A stretch of 55,538 bases of DNA, taken from contig PWKN01000282.1 of NCBI GenBank assembly GCA_003559735.1, positions 1-55,538 on the forward strand, written 5' to 3'. The position numbers were made by a program, and so were the translations under genes. Source of the stretch: Bacteroidales bacterium. Its GTDB lineage: Bacteria > Bacteroidota > Bacteroidia > Bacteroidales > UBA7960. The notes beneath the pieces are model-generated. The model saw only the letters and a program-made list of their open reading frames with translations. It did no database searches and was not told the origin of the DNA. Of the stretch, positions 19,945-30,160 are shown piece by piece. Each line of letters starts with the position of its first letter. Position 1 is the stretch's first letter.

Positions 19945-20952
19945 ATGGGGAAATATTATCAGCTTGGGAAAGATGCCTGGGATGATGCGCTATCAGGTCT
20001 GACTTGCGATCACAGGGTTTATGCACCCCTGGTTCACGGAGAAAGCCAGGATTACGAACTGATAGACAAGGATCTTGTCAGAAAGATCGTTTATAACGTA
20101 CCAAAGCCGTCAACACCGCTCAAGATTTTCTTATTGCCTGTCAAAGAAAATGTATCGGCCGGGGTCCCAAAAAACGTACCAGTAATTATTTTGGGGGTTC
20201 CGGGGTGCGATCTTTTCGCATTGGATTTACTGGATGCTTTTTACCTGGACGAAGAATATCCCGACTTGTATTATGCACAACGGCGCCAGGAGTTCCTTCT
20301 CATCGGCACAGATTGTCATTTTTCTGATGCACATTGTCATTGCACAAGTTACGGACTGAACCCGTATCCGTCGAAAAACCAGGATATGGGTGTTTCTTTG
20401 ATTAATGACAAGGTCTGGTTGTCTGTTTATACCGAAAAAGGTGGAGACCTGCTAAAAAAAATACAGGATATTACACCGTTAAGGTTTTTTGGGGAGGATG
20501 TTCCGGCTGAGATGGAAGATATTCGGCAAAAAGTAAGAAAAGAGATTGAGGCCAACAACCGTCGTCTGCCTAATTACCAGGAAACCACTCATGTAGTGAT
20601 GAATGCAGCGTATGAAAAGTGGGAAAGACATGTTGAAAGATGTGTATCATGTGGTGCCTGTGCAGCAATATGTCCCACGTGTACATGTTTTCTTCTGATT
20701 GATCGCCAGGGATTTGAAAAAATACGGCAGTTGGATGCATGCCAATATCCTGGATTTGAGCGTGTAGCTGGTGGAGAAGATCCACTGAAGAAAATGGATA
20801 AAAGGTTCAGGAACCGGTATTTCTGCAAATACTTATATCGTCCGGAGAAATATGAAGCCATTGCCTGTACTGGCTGTGGCCGTTGCATAACTGCTTGTAT
20901 CGGGGATATCAACAAGAATGAATTGCTTACAGAACTAACAAATGACGGCTAA
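19945..20952 (+). CDS. AsrA/sulfhydrogenase beta-like 4Fe-4S subunit
   Basis: CVSCGACAAICPTCTCF and CTGCGRCITACIGDINK; overall layout like AsrA/HydB(SH). Confidence 0.85.
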   Translation: MGKYYQLGKDAWDDALSGLTCDHRVYAPLVHGESQDYELIDKDLVRKIVYNVPKPSTPLKIFLLPVKENVSAGVPKNVPVIILGVPGCDLFALDLLDAFYLDEEYPDLYYAQRRQEFLLIGTDCHFSDAHCHCTSYGLNPYPSKNQDMGVSLINDKVWLSVYTEKGGDLLKKIQDITPLRFFGEDVPAEMEDIRQKVRKEIEANNRRLPNYQETTHVVMNAAYEKWERHVERCVSCGACAAICPTCTCFLLIDRQGFEKIRQLDACQYPGFERVAGGEDPLKKMDKRFRNRYFCKYLYRPEKYEAIACTGCGRCITACIGDINKNELLTELTNDG

Positions 20953-21774
20953 GTGACAGAGAGAGCTAATATATACGCGCCCTTCAGGGTTACATTGGAA
21001 AAGGTTATTGACGAATCGCCTTTGATCAAAACATTTGTGTTTGTTCCGGAGAAGGAGTTTCGTTTCAAAACGGGAGAGTTCATAGAATTAACCCTTGACG
21101 GGGTTGGTGAGGCTCCTTTTACTCCGTCTTCCTCGCCGTTGGTAACAGACCGTTTTGATGTCACCATTATGAAAGCAGGCTATATGACTGAGAAGATGCA
21201 TCGATTAAAACCTGGAGTTGTATTGGGTGTCAGAGGGCCATATGGGAGGGGTTATCCCCTTGATCAATTCATTGATAAAGAAATACTTATTCTCAGCGGG
21301 GGGTGCGGACTGGCTCCTATCCGGTCGCTCTTATACATGCTGATTGACATGGAGGACCAGCTTCGGAAGGTAGTTTTATGCTATGGGTCAAAAACTCCGG
21401 AAGATTGTGTATATAAGAACCTGTTTAGTGAGCTGGACCGCCTGGATAAGTTTGAGACCATGCGCACGGTTGATTATGCTGACACACATTGGGGAGAGCA
21501 TGTTGGTGTTGCCACTGTGTTGCTTGATCATGTGAAGGTGGATTTGCCCAATGCAGTTGCGGTGGTGTGCGGACCACCGGTTATGATGAAGTATGGGACC
21601 ATGAAACTGCTGGAGATTGGTTTCCCGGATCATGACATTTACTTGTCGATGGAAAAGAATATGTCGTGTGGGCTAGGTAAATGTGGACATTGTATGATGG
21701 GCCGATATTTTGTCTGTCGGGACGGTCCGGTTTTCACCTACGATGAAATAAAGGATCAGCCTGATATTTGGTAA
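20953..21774 (+). CDS. AsrB/sulfhydrogenase gamma-like FAD/NAD(P)-binding oxidoreductase
   Basis: GTG start; GEFIELTLDGVGEAPFTPSSSP; SGGCGLAPIRSLLY; C-terminal 2Fe-2S CGLGKCGHCMMGRYFVCRDGPVF. Confidence 0.87.
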   Translation: MTERANIYAPFRVTLEKVIDESPLIKTFVFVPEKEFRFKTGEFIELTLDGVGEAPFTPSSSPLVTDRFDVTIMKAGYMTEKMHRLKPGVVLGVRGPYGRGYPLDQFIDKEILILSGGCGLAPIRSLLYMLIDMEDQLRKVVLCYGSKTPEDCVYKNLFSELDRLDKFETMRTVDYADTHWGEHVGVATVLLDHVKVDLPNAVAVVCGPPVMMKYGTMKLLEIGFPDHDIYLSMEKNMSCGLGKCGHCMMGRYFVCRDGPVFTYDEIKDQPDIW

Positions 21775-21814
21775 CAGGTACAGAATAAGGTTCCAGGTAA
21801 TAAAACAATATACC

Positions 21815-22303
21815 ATGAGTAAGCGGATACTTATTGATATGATCAAATGCAGGGAATGTACACAATGCCATGCTGAATGCTCATATCCGCATCATCCGGA
21901 AAACAATGGAGTGTATGCCTTATTGGAGATGACAGTATATCAACTCACATGCAGGCGTTGTGAAGAAGCTCCCTGTATAAAGATTTGTCCGGCTGAAGCT
22001 TTGGAACGCAACAAAAACGGGGTGATTGAACGATCGGCCCATCTTTGCGTGGCATGCAAGTCGTGCGTAACTGTATGTCCTTTCGGCACGTTGATGAACC
22101 AATTTTTCGAGACACGCAAATCGATATGCGATTATTGCCGCTTCAATGAATATTCTGAAAGCTTGCGTTGTATTGATACCTGTCAGAGGGGTGCCCTGTC
22201 ATTTACTGATATGGAGCCCGATGCCGGATCCTATATTTTTGAATTGAATGAACACATCCTGGTAAAAGAATACGCCTGGGATACAATCAAAGAAACAGAG
22301 TAG
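21815..22303 (+). CDS. HycB/CooF-like polyferredoxin
   Basis: CRECTQCHAECSYP, CRRCEEAPCIKICPAEAL, CVACKSCVTVCPFG. Confidence 0.87.
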   Translation: MSKRILIDMIKCRECTQCHAECSYPHHPENNGVYALLEMTVYQLTCRRCEEAPCIKICPAEALERNKNGVIERSAHLCVACKSCVTVCPFGTLMNQFFETRKSICDYCRFNEYSESLRCIDTCQRGALSFTDMEPDAGSYIFELNEHILVKEYAWDTIKETE

Positions 22304-22305
22304 TC

Positions 22306-23235
22306 ATGCTTAGAGATATTTTTTATTTTCTGATCTTTCCCGGACTGTTGTTCGCATTTGCTGGCGGTGGTTTTTTGTCCTGGTTTGATCGAAAAGTAAC
22401 AGCAAGGCTTCAATTTCGTGTCGGTCCGCCATTATTACAGCCCTTCTATGACTGTATAAAGCTGTTCGGGAAGGAAACCATTATTCCGGCTGATTCGGCA
22501 CAAGGGTTGTTTTTTTTATCCCCTGTTTTTGCAGTTGCAGGTGCGGTTTTGTCGTGTGTGCTGATCTTGCTTCCCGCCTTTGGGATGACATCGGGATTCG
22601 CCGGAGATATCATCGTTGTATTCTATTTACTGATGATCCCCTCTTTATCCTATATTATAGGCGCCATTGCCAGTGGAAACCCTTTGGCCGGTTTGGGTGC
22701 ATCGCGCGAAATGAAGCTGATCATCGGATATGAGTTAAGCCTGCTGCTTGTTGTGGCTGCCGTGATCATGAAAGCGGGCCATTCCTTGAGCTTGCATGAA
22801 ATAATTGCCATACAGCAACAACAGGGTGCCTTTATCTGGAGTTTATCGGGCATTCTGTTGTTTATAGTAGCCATGATGTGTGTTCAGGCTAAGCTGGCCT
22901 TTGTGCCATTTGACATTGCCGATGCAGAAACCGAGATTGCAGGGGGCATATTCATTGAATATTCAGGAACAATACTTGCGATGGTAAAAATTGCCAAGTC
23001 TGTCATGTTGCTTGCTTTGCCTTCTTTTGTTGCGGTGTTGTTGCTTGGGGGCTTATATTTTTATGGCATACATATCTTCTGGTCGATACTGAAAATCCTG
23101 GGTGTGGTATTGTTGATCACCCTGGTGCGAAACACAAATCCCAGGCTGACTACAGGTCAGTCAATGAGGTTCTTTTTTATATGGATGAACCTGATCGCAG
23201 TTGTTGCAATTGTTATGACATATATCGGATGGTAA
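22306..23235 (+). CDS. Membrane-bound hydrogenase NuoH/EchB/MbhM-like membrane anchor
   Basis: SWFDRKVTARLQFRVGPPLLQPFYDCIKLFGKE; FVPFDIADAETEIAGGIFIEYSG. Confidence 0.93.
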   Translation: MLRDIFYFLIFPGLLFAFAGGGFLSWFDRKVTARLQFRVGPPLLQPFYDCIKLFGKETIIPADSAQGLFFLSPVFAVAGAVLSCVLILLPAFGMTSGFAGDIIVVFYLLMIPSLSYIIGAIASGNPLAGLGASREMKLIIGYELSLLLVVAAVIMKAGHSLSLHEIIAIQQQQGAFIWSLSGILLFIVAMMCVQAKLAFVPFDIADAETEIAGGIFIEYSGTILAMVKIAKSVMLLALPSFVAVLLLGGLYFYGIHIFWSILKILGVVLLITLVRNTNPRLTTGQSMRFFFIWMNLIAVVAIVMTYIGW

Positions 23236-23285
23236 ATCATTCTTGCAGGGATTTGCAAACTCTTGCAGGGGAAAAACGATAAGTT

Positions 23286-23696
23286 GTGGGAATCAAGAGA
23301 AAATGTTTTAATAAATCATTATGGTTGTTCCATTTTGCAGGGGCATCATGCAATAATTGCGACATTGAGATCCTTGATTGTCTGACTCCACGGTATGATG
23401 TGGAACGGTTTGGCATGTTGCTGGTTGGCAGTGTAAGGCATGCAGATGTGTTGCTTGTAACCGGATCCATAAATAAAAAATGCCGGACACGTTTGCTTGA
23501 AGTCTACAATCAGGCACCCAAGCCGGTGGTGGTTGTGGCTGTTGGTGCATGTGGATGCACCGGTGGGATATTTGCCGAAGGAAATACTTTCGCCGGACCG
23601 GCAGATAAAGTTATACCGGTAGATCTTTATATTCCCGGATGTCCCCCAAAACCCGAGGCAATGCTGGCAGGCATTGTGAAATATATCAATAAATAG
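23286..23696 (+). CDS. [NiFe] hydrogenase small subunit (NuoB/EchC-like)
   Basis: GTG start; FHFAGASCNNCDIEILDCLTPRYDVERFGM; ACGCTGG; YIPGCPPKPEAML. Confidence 0.92.
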   Translation: MGIKRKCFNKSLWLFHFAGASCNNCDIEILDCLTPRYDVERFGMLLVGSVRHADVLLVTGSINKKCRTRLLEVYNQAPKPVVVVAVGACGCTGGIFAEGNTFAGPADKVIPVDLYIPGCPPKPEAMLAGIVKYINK

Positions 23697-23712
23697 AAAC
23701 AAAAAAACGCCT

Positions 23713-24162
23713 ATGGATACAAAAGAGTTCATAGAGTTGATGAAGTTCAAATTCAAACTGAACATCATACGGGTGTTTGTCCGGTATAAAAACAGAGTGT
23801 TGTTTGATATAGAGAAGGAAAGCCTGTTGAAGGTCGCTTCTTTTCTGTCTGTTGAGCAAGGGTGCCGTTTTATCATTGCAACAGGACTCGATGCAGGTGA
23901 TCATTTTGAGATCATCTATCACTTTAGCAATGATCAAACCGGGCTTATTGCGAATATAAGAGCCTGTATTAAAAAGAACAAGCCTGAAATTGAATCACTG
24001 ACACCGCTCTTTTCTGCGGCCGATTGGATCGAATGCGAAATGCACGAGCTCCTCGGATTGGAGTTTTTGAACCATCCAGATATGCGGAGTCTTTTATCAG
24101 AGGGTAATTGGGGAGCAGGGGATTATCCGATGAGAAAACCACATCAGGAGACCAAAAAGTAA
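23713..24162 (+). CDS. NuoC/EchD-like 30-kDa subunit
   Basis: TPLFSAADWIECEMHELLGLEFLNHPDMRSLL. Confidence 0.87.
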   Translation: MDTKEFIELMKFKFKLNIIRVFVRYKNRVLFDIEKESLLKVASFLSVEQGCRFIIATGLDAGDHFEIIYHFSNDQTGLIANIRACIKKNKPEIESLTPLFSAADWIECEMHELLGLEFLNHPDMRSLLSEGNWGAGDYPMRKPHQETKK

Positions 24163-24200
24163 TCTTTTATGGACAATATGCTGATAAAACCTTTTCCTAT

Positions 24201-25394
24201 ATGACGGCAAAAACTATTATTCCGGTCGGGCCATATCACCCCCTGCAGGAAGAACCTGAATTGTTCAGGTTATATTGCGATGGTGAGATGGTTACAGATA
24301 TTGAATGGGAAACTGGGTATAACCACCGGGGCATTGAAAAGATCAACGAATCTAAGACCTTTGAACAGATCTTTTTTGTTGTTGAGCGCATATGCGGTAT
24401 TTGTTCTACATCGCACCCTTTTGCCTATGCCAATGCCATGGAAGAAATTGCCCATGTTACTGTGCCTGACCGTGCCAAATATATACGCAGCATTGTTGCC
24501 GAGCTCGAAAGGGTTCACAGTCATTTGCTGTGGGTAGGACTGGCAGGGCATTTTATTGGATACAATACTGTATTTATGTGGGCATGGAAATACAGGGAGC
24601 CGGTATTGGACTTGTTTGAGATAATTACCGGTAATCGAAACAGCTATGCAATGTTTAAGATCGGAGGAGTGCGCAGGGATATTGAAGAAAAAAATTTTAC
24701 AACCATTCTGAATATTTTGGACCGGTTAAAGCCCAAGGTAGAAATGTTGATGAAGGCAGTTGTTGATGATCCTGTTATACATCTGCGAACCAAAGGTATT
24801 GGCGTACTGACAAGGCAGGACATCCTGGATTATTGCGCAGTTGGTCCCACGGCTCGGGCCTCAGGTGTTGACATTGACATTAGGCGCGATGATCCCTATG
24901 CAGCGTATCCACTTGTTGACTGGAAGGTTATTGTTCAGCAGGAGGGAGATATTTTTGCCAAGGCGGTAGTGCGGTTTCTTGAGATATTCGAGTCGATAAG
25001 CATAATAGAACAATGCATAACCAAAATGCAAAAGGGAAAGCCGGCTGAAATTGAAACAAAGGTAAAAGACATCCCTGAAGGAGATGGGTCTGGTCGTTCG
25101 GAGGCACCTCGTGGTGAGGTATTCCATTATGTAAGGACAGATGGCTCCAACTCACCGGTACGCCATAAAATCAGGGCCCCAAGCTATGTAAATGTAGCCA
25201 CATTTAAGAAGTCGTGTGTCGGACAAACCATTACCGATGCAACACTGGCACTGGCAGCGGTTGATCCTTGTTATTGCTGTACTGAACGAATGGCCTATGT
25301 TTATGATGCACGGTCACAAAAAAAGGTGTTGGATGGAGCCGGTTTAATCCGTTTGTCACAAGAACGAACCAGGACACTGAAAAATAAAATGTAA
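24201..25394 (+). CDS. Group 4 [NiFe] hydrogenase large (catalytic) subunit
   Basis: ERICGICSTSHPFAYANA and C-terminal DPCYCCTER, giving both CxxC Ni ligand pairs; start moved to ATG 24201. Confidence 0.94.
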   Translation: MTAKTIIPVGPYHPLQEEPELFRLYCDGEMVTDIEWETGYNHRGIEKINESKTFEQIFFVVERICGICSTSHPFAYANAMEEIAHVTVPDRAKYIRSIVAELERVHSHLLWVGLAGHFIGYNTVFMWAWKYREPVLDLFEIITGNRNSYAMFKIGGVRRDIEEKNFTTILNILDRLKPKVEMLMKAVVDDPVIHLRTKGIGVLTRQDILDYCAVGPTARASGVDIDIRRDDPYAAYPLVDWKVIVQQEGDIFAKAVVRFLEIFESISIIEQCITKMQKGKPAEIETKVKDIPEGDGSGRSEAPRGEVFHYVRTDGSNSPVRHKIRAPSYVNVATFKKSCVGQTITDATLALAAVDPCYCCTERMAYVYDARSQKKVLDGAGLIRLSQERTRTLKNKM

Positions 25395-25398
25395 TTCC

Positions 25399-27270
25399 AT
25401 GTTCATGAGTGAGCTGCATATTGTCATTTTTTTACCGGTAATTGCCGGAATACTTTTATTCCTGCTTCCGGAAAGGGTATTTACGCTGAAAGGTGTGTTG
25501 TCGGTTTTAGTGGCAGCAGTATGTCTTATCTTTTCTTTTATTTTGTATTTTGAAACCGCTGCAACAGGAACCCTGAACCTTGGCAAAGAGTTTTTTAAGG
25601 ATGGGAGTCTGCTCAATACATTGTTAAAACAGACTGAATCTTTTGCAGCGATGCATACAGACAATCTGTCGAAGCTGATCGTTTTGTTTGTCGGACTGTT
25701 TACATTGATTGTTTCGGTTTATTCGACAGGGTATCTTTTCCCAAAAATAAGACCCAGGCATTATTTCTCATATTTCCTGATCACTGCAGGATGTGCAAAC
25801 GGTGCTGTATTGGCAGATCATATGTTGCTTTTTATTTTTTTCTGGGGAATTATGGGGTTAACCCTGTATAAGCTGATCAAGGGTCATACGAGTATCAGTG
25901 CATCAACGGCGAAAAAGACCTTCATCATGATTGGCGCTTCTGATGGCATCATGATCCTGGGCATCGCGGTGATTATGCATCTGGGATTCCCCTTGTCTAT
26001 CTCGGCCATGGACATACACACTGGTTCGTTTGCTGGCGTAGCAGCATTTTTGTGCCTGGCAGCAGGTGCTTTTACTAAAGCAGGCGCTTTCCCTTTCCAT
26101 ACGTGGGTACCTGATTATGCAAGTTATGCACCTGCAAGTTCTTCGGCATTTCTGCCCGCTTCACTTGACAAGTTGCTTGGTATATATTTTCTTGCCCGTT
26201 TGTGCAACAGTATGTTTGTCCTGAATGACTGGCTAACACTGCTAATGCTGTTTGCCGGAGTGGGAACCATCATAATCGGGGTGATGATGGCGCTGATGCA
26301 GAAAGATTATAAACGCTTACTGGGATATCATGCGGTTTCGCAGGTAGGCTATATGGTAACAGGTTTTGCACTTGGCACTCCCCTTGGCATTGCTGGCGGG
26401 TTGTTTCATTTGATAAACAATGCGTTATATAAAAGTGGGTTGTTCCTGGCTGCCGGTCATGTAGAAAGGCTTACAGGCCGGCATACGATTGACGACCTGG
26501 GTGGGTTGTCGAAAGTAATGCCCGTTACGTTCTTTTCTGTGTTTGTGTTCTCACTCGCCATTTCCGGTGTCCCCCCGCTGAACGGATTTGCTTCCAAATG
26601 GCTGATATATCAGGGCATTATTGAGTTTGGGGAGGGACCTGGATTGGCAAATCAGCTCTGGGTTGTCTGGCTGGCACTGGCAATCATCGGTTCTGCTCTG
26701 ACCCTGGCCAGTTTTATTAAGTTCATATCCGGGATATTTCTTGGGCATACAAAATCCATATACCGGTCTGTCAGGGGGAAAGACATGTTGTATTGCCTTC
26801 CACAGGCAGTGCTCGCAATTATTTGTATCATTTTCGGTGTTTTTGCATCCAATTGGGTAATACCTGGGATCATTCAAAAAGTAAGTGGTGATTTTGCATA
26901 CCCAGGCATATGGGAATCTTCTACGGTGTCGGTATTGGTCATGATTTCAATTTTTGCGGGCCTGACAATATACTGGCTGATGCGCGGCAGAGGGTTCCGT
27001 GTTGACAAAGCTTTTGTTCTTGGTGAGACACAAGACCACAAAACGGGGGGGTATCCCTCAGGCGAATATTACAAGACCATTACTGGCAACCAGGTTATAA
27101 GAATGATATACAGGGGGGCTGAAAAAAAGTATTTTGACATATATGATATTGCAAGAGAAACCGTATTGGGCATCAGCAAGAGATTGAGCTGGTTGCATTC
27201 GGGTATTTTGCCGGTGTACCTGATATGGATCATCGCCGGGTTGCTGGTTATGTTAATCATTTTTATGTAA
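25399..27270 (+). CDS. NuoL/MrpA-like proton/Na+ transporter subunit
   Basis: Proton_antipo_M family: KAGAFPFHTWVPDYASYAPASSSAFLPASLDKLLGIY; HLINNALYKSGLFLAAGHVE. Confidence 0.9.
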   Translation: MFMSELHIVIFLPVIAGILLFLLPERVFTLKGVLSVLVAAVCLIFSFILYFETAATGTLNLGKEFFKDGSLLNTLLKQTESFAAMHTDNLSKLIVLFVGLFTLIVSVYSTGYLFPKIRPRHYFSYFLITAGCANGAVLADHMLLFIFFWGIMGLTLYKLIKGHTSISASTAKKTFIMIGASDGIMILGIAVIMHLGFPLSISAMDIHTGSFAGVAAFLCLAAGAFTKAGAFPFHTWVPDYASYAPASSSAFLPASLDKLLGIYFLARLCNSMFVLNDWLTLLMLFAGVGTIIIGVMMALMQKDYKRLLGYHAVSQVGYMVTGFALGTPLGIAGGLFHLINNALYKSGLFLAAGHVERLTGRHTIDDLGGLSKVMPVTFFSVFVFSLAISGVPPLNGFASKWLIYQGIIEFGEGPGLANQLWVVWLALAIIGSALTLASFIKFISGIFLGHTKSIYRSVRGKDMLYCLPQAVLAIICIIFGVFASNWVIPGIIQKVSGDFAYPGIWESSTVSVLVMISIFAGLTIYWLMRGRGFRVDKAFVLGETQDHKTGGYPSGEYYKTITGNQVIRMIYRGAEKKYFDIYDIARETVLGISKRLSWLHSGILPVYLIWIIAGLLVMLIIFM

Positions 27271-27283
27271 ACAATGTTTTATT

Positions 27284-27841
27284 ATGGAAGCGATACTTGC
27301 CGTCATAATTATCCTGATGATTGCCGGATCCATATATACCCTGCATGCGCGGGATCTGCTTTCGGCAGTGATTTCTTATGGCATAACGGGTTTCGGACTA
27401 GTAATCTGTTTCCTGTTGTTAAAGGCACCCGATCTGGCTATAGCCCAGCTTGTTGTAGAGATCATCACCCTTATCATTATGATTGCCGTGATACGGATCA
27501 GCACAAGGAAGGACCTGACAGAAAAAACAACCATTCGTGTTGAAGGAGAAAGATATGTAAATCTTCGTTCGGTGGTATATTTTGTTACAGGGGGTGTATT
27601 TATCCTGGGATTTCTCTACTTTTTCATCCAGGCAACATCGGTGCTTGATCCGTTTGGCGTCCATTCGGTACGCATGGCGTCTGTTTATATTGAACAGGGG
27701 GTTGACCTGACTGGTGCCCATAACCTGGTGGCCGGGGTGTTATTTGATTTCAGGGCATTTGATACACTTGGCGAGGCAACCATATTGATTACTGCAGTGA
27801 TTGGTGTTTTAACCGTCTTACGACTCAAAGGAAAGAAATAA
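27284..27841 (+). CDS. MbhD/MbhE-like (MrpA C-terminal domain, DUF4040) subunit
   Basis: LLKAPDLAIAQLVVEIITLIIMIAVIR; FRAFDTLGEATILITAVIGVLTVLR. Confidence 0.88.
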   Translation: MEAILAVIIILMIAGSIYTLHARDLLSAVISYGITGFGLVICFLLLKAPDLAIAQLVVEIITLIIMIAVIRISTRKDLTEKTTIRVEGERYVNLRSVVYFVTGGVFILGFLYFFIQATSVLDPFGVHSVRMASVYIEQGVDLTGAHNLVAGVLFDFRAFDTLGEATILITAVIGVLTVLRLKGKK

Positions 27842-27846
27842 AAAAT

Positions 27847-28281
27847 ATGGAAGGAATGACCAACATAGTAAAAACCATATCCCGTTTTATGAGCGGAGTG
27901 GTGTTTTTCTTTGGTGTGTATCTGCTTACCAATGGTCACCTGTCACCTGGTGGGGGCTTTGCCGGCGGCACAGTAATGGCTGGAGCATTTGTTTTGATGG
28001 TATTGGCTTTTGGCGACAACATCATGCATCTTCGAAAAACCAAAGAAGGGTCGACTATTATTGAGAATCTTGCTATTCTTATGTTTTTACTGTTCGCTGC
28101 TGCAGGCATGTGGTTGGGTGCAAAGGTTTTTTTTCATAATTATCTGGATATCGGTGTTGCGGGGAAGCTTGTCAGTGCCGGAACCATTCCATTGTTTAAT
28201 GTATTTGTAGGTATTGAAGTGGCCGCTGCACTGTTTACCGTATTTCTTGCATTTGTAATTTTCAAGGAGGAAGAACAATGA
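27847..28281 (+). CDS. mrpB: MrpB/MnhB-like subunit
   Basis: FFFGVYLLTNGHLSPGGGFAGGTVMAGAFVL. Confidence 0.92.
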   Translation: MEGMTNIVKTISRFMSGVVFFFGVYLLTNGHLSPGGGFAGGTVMAGAFVLMVLAFGDNIMHLRKTKEGSTIIENLAILMFLLFAAAGMWLGAKVFFHNYLDIGVAGKLVSAGTIPLFNVFVGIEVAAALFTVFLAFVIFKEEEQ

Positions 28282-28613
28282 TCCTGTACATCTTGTGTTT
28301 TATCCTTTTTTTGGTAGGGCTGTTTGGAGCGATCACCCGGCGTAATGTGATCAAGATCGTTCTTGGAATATGTATTATGGAATACAGTCTTAATCTGTTG
28401 CTGATATTGATCGGGTATATGGAAGATGGCGTATCGCCCATAGTGGTAAAGGGGGGAGAATCCAACTTTGTTGATCCTTTGCCACAGGCAATGGTAATCA
28501 CTGTGATCGTGATCGGTCTTGCCACTACTGCAATGTTACTTGCCATTGCCATCAGATTGTATAAAAAACACGGAACGTTCGACATCAGACAAATTAAAAA
28601 CCTTAAAGGCTGA
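28278..28613 (+). CDS. mrpC: MrpC/MnhC (NuoK-like) subunit
   Basis: VLGICIMEYSLNLLLILIGY; DPLPQAMVITVIVIGLATTAMLLAIAIR. Confidence 0.93.
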   Translation: MILYILCFILFLVGLFGAITRRNVIKIVLGICIMEYSLNLLLILIGYMEDGVSPIVVKGGESNFVDPLPQAMVITVIVIGLATTAMLLAIAIRLYKKHGTFDIRQIKNLKG

Positions 28614-28615
28614 GA

Positions 28616-30160
28616 ATGATGAAAGAATGGATCCCTCTATTTGTTGTTTTGCCACTTGCCGGTGCTTTTATCATTCCGGTGGCTGGAAGTGTGTGGAAGA
28701 GCACTGGCAGGGTTGTTACACCGCTGCTGATGCTGTTTCTGACAGTATTTTCATTGCTTTTCTTTTCCTTTAAACCGCAGGTGATGGTTTATTATGTTGG
28801 CGGGTGGGAGCCTATAGATGGCATCCCTGTGGGAATACATTTTGTGGTTGACGGACTGAGTGTGCTCATGCTTGCAATCATAAATGTCATTGCGTTTGCG
28901 GCCTCATTCTATTCATTATCATATATGCACCGGTTTACTGGTGACAGGTATTTTTATACACTTTTTTGTTTAATGGTTGCCGGCATGAACGGGGTGGTTA
29001 TAACCGGTGACCTGTTTAACTTATTTGTATTTCTCGAGATCGCTGTGATTTCCAGTTATGCTTTGGTGGCTTTTGGTATTGAAAAGGCAGAGCTGGAAGC
29101 ATCGTTCAAGTACCAGGTTCTTGGTGGTGTTGCTTCGCTTCTTATCTTACTGGGTATTGCAGTTATATACTGGCAAACGCAGACATTGAATCTTGCTGAC
29201 ATATCTGTTGTGTTGCAAGAAGCCGGGAACCATAAAACACTGGTATTCGTTCAAATGTTGTTTATTGCAGGTTTTGGTCTCAAGGCCGCCATGATACCTT
29301 TTCATGCCTGGCTCCCCGATGCGCATCCTTCTGCACCCGCCCCTATTTCGGCCATGCTCTCCGGGGTGCTGATCAAAGCGGTAGGTGTGTATTCCATCAT
29401 GCGACTATTCTTCAACATGTTTGCCATAAGTTATGAAATATCCATGCTGATAGTGATCATTGGCACTGTTTCTATGGTAGGTGGTGTTTTTCTGGCGATT
29501 GGTCAATGGGACTTTAAGCGATTACTTGCTTACCACAGTATCAGTCAGATGGGGTATGTGGTTGTTGGTATTGGTATGGGTATGGTGATACTGTCAGTTA
29601 ACGGTGATCAACGTATTGCCACACTGGCCATAACAGGTGGCTTGTTTCACATGGTCAACCATGCAATATTCAAAAGTCTGCTCTTTTTAAATTCAGGAGC
29701 CCTGGAATACAGAACCGGGACACGGATGCTCCGCGAAATGGGTGGGGTGGCTGATCAAATGCCCATTACTTCTGCAAGCACGCTCAGCGCTTCAATGGCT
29801 ATATCGGGTATTCCGCCGTTTAACGGGTTTTTTAGCAAGTTGCTCATAATCATTGCTGCAGTGGCAGGAGGGTTCTATTTAATTGCGGTTTTGGCTGTTG
29901 TTGTTAGTTTTATAACCCTGGCCTCTTTTATGAAAGCACACCGTTATGCCTTTTCAGGCATCCCTAAGTTCAAAGGAAAAAATATGTTGAAAGAAGTGCC
30001 ATTTACCATGGGACTGTCTATGGTTTTTCTGGCATCCATGTGTCTTGGACTCAGCTTGCTGGTAATTCCATTTTTAAGAGACCTTGTGCTGGCCCCAGCG
30101 GTTGATGCACTGATGAACATGTTACATTATTCGCAACACATACATGGATATACATTATGA
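28616..30160 (+). CDS. mrpD: MrpD/MnhD (NuoM/N-like) subunit
   Basis: GLKAAMIPFHAWLPDAHPSAPAPISAMLSGVLIKAVGVY; HMVNHAIFKSLLFLNSGA. Confidence 0.94.
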   Translation: MMKEWIPLFVVLPLAGAFIIPVAGSVWKSTGRVVTPLLMLFLTVFSLLFFSFKPQVMVYYVGGWEPIDGIPVGIHFVVDGLSVLMLAIINVIAFAASFYSLSYMHRFTGDRYFYTLFCLMVAGMNGVVITGDLFNLFVFLEIAVISSYALVAFGIEKAELEASFKYQVLGGVASLLILLGIAVIYWQTQTLNLADISVVLQEAGNHKTLVFVQMLFIAGFGLKAAMIPFHAWLPDAHPSAPAPISAMLSGVLIKAVGVYSIMRLFFNMFAISYEISMLIVIIGTVSMVGGVFLAIGQWDFKRLLAYHSISQMGYVVVGIGMGMVILSVNGDQRIATLAITGGLFHMVNHAIFKSLLFLNSGALEYRTGTRMLREMGGVADQMPITSASTLSASMAISGIPPFNGFFSKLLIIIAAVAGGFYLIAVLAVVVSFITLASFMKAHRYAFSGIPKFKGKNMLKEVPFTMGLSMVFLASMCLGLSLLVIPFLRDLVLAPAVDALMNMLHYSQHIHGYTL

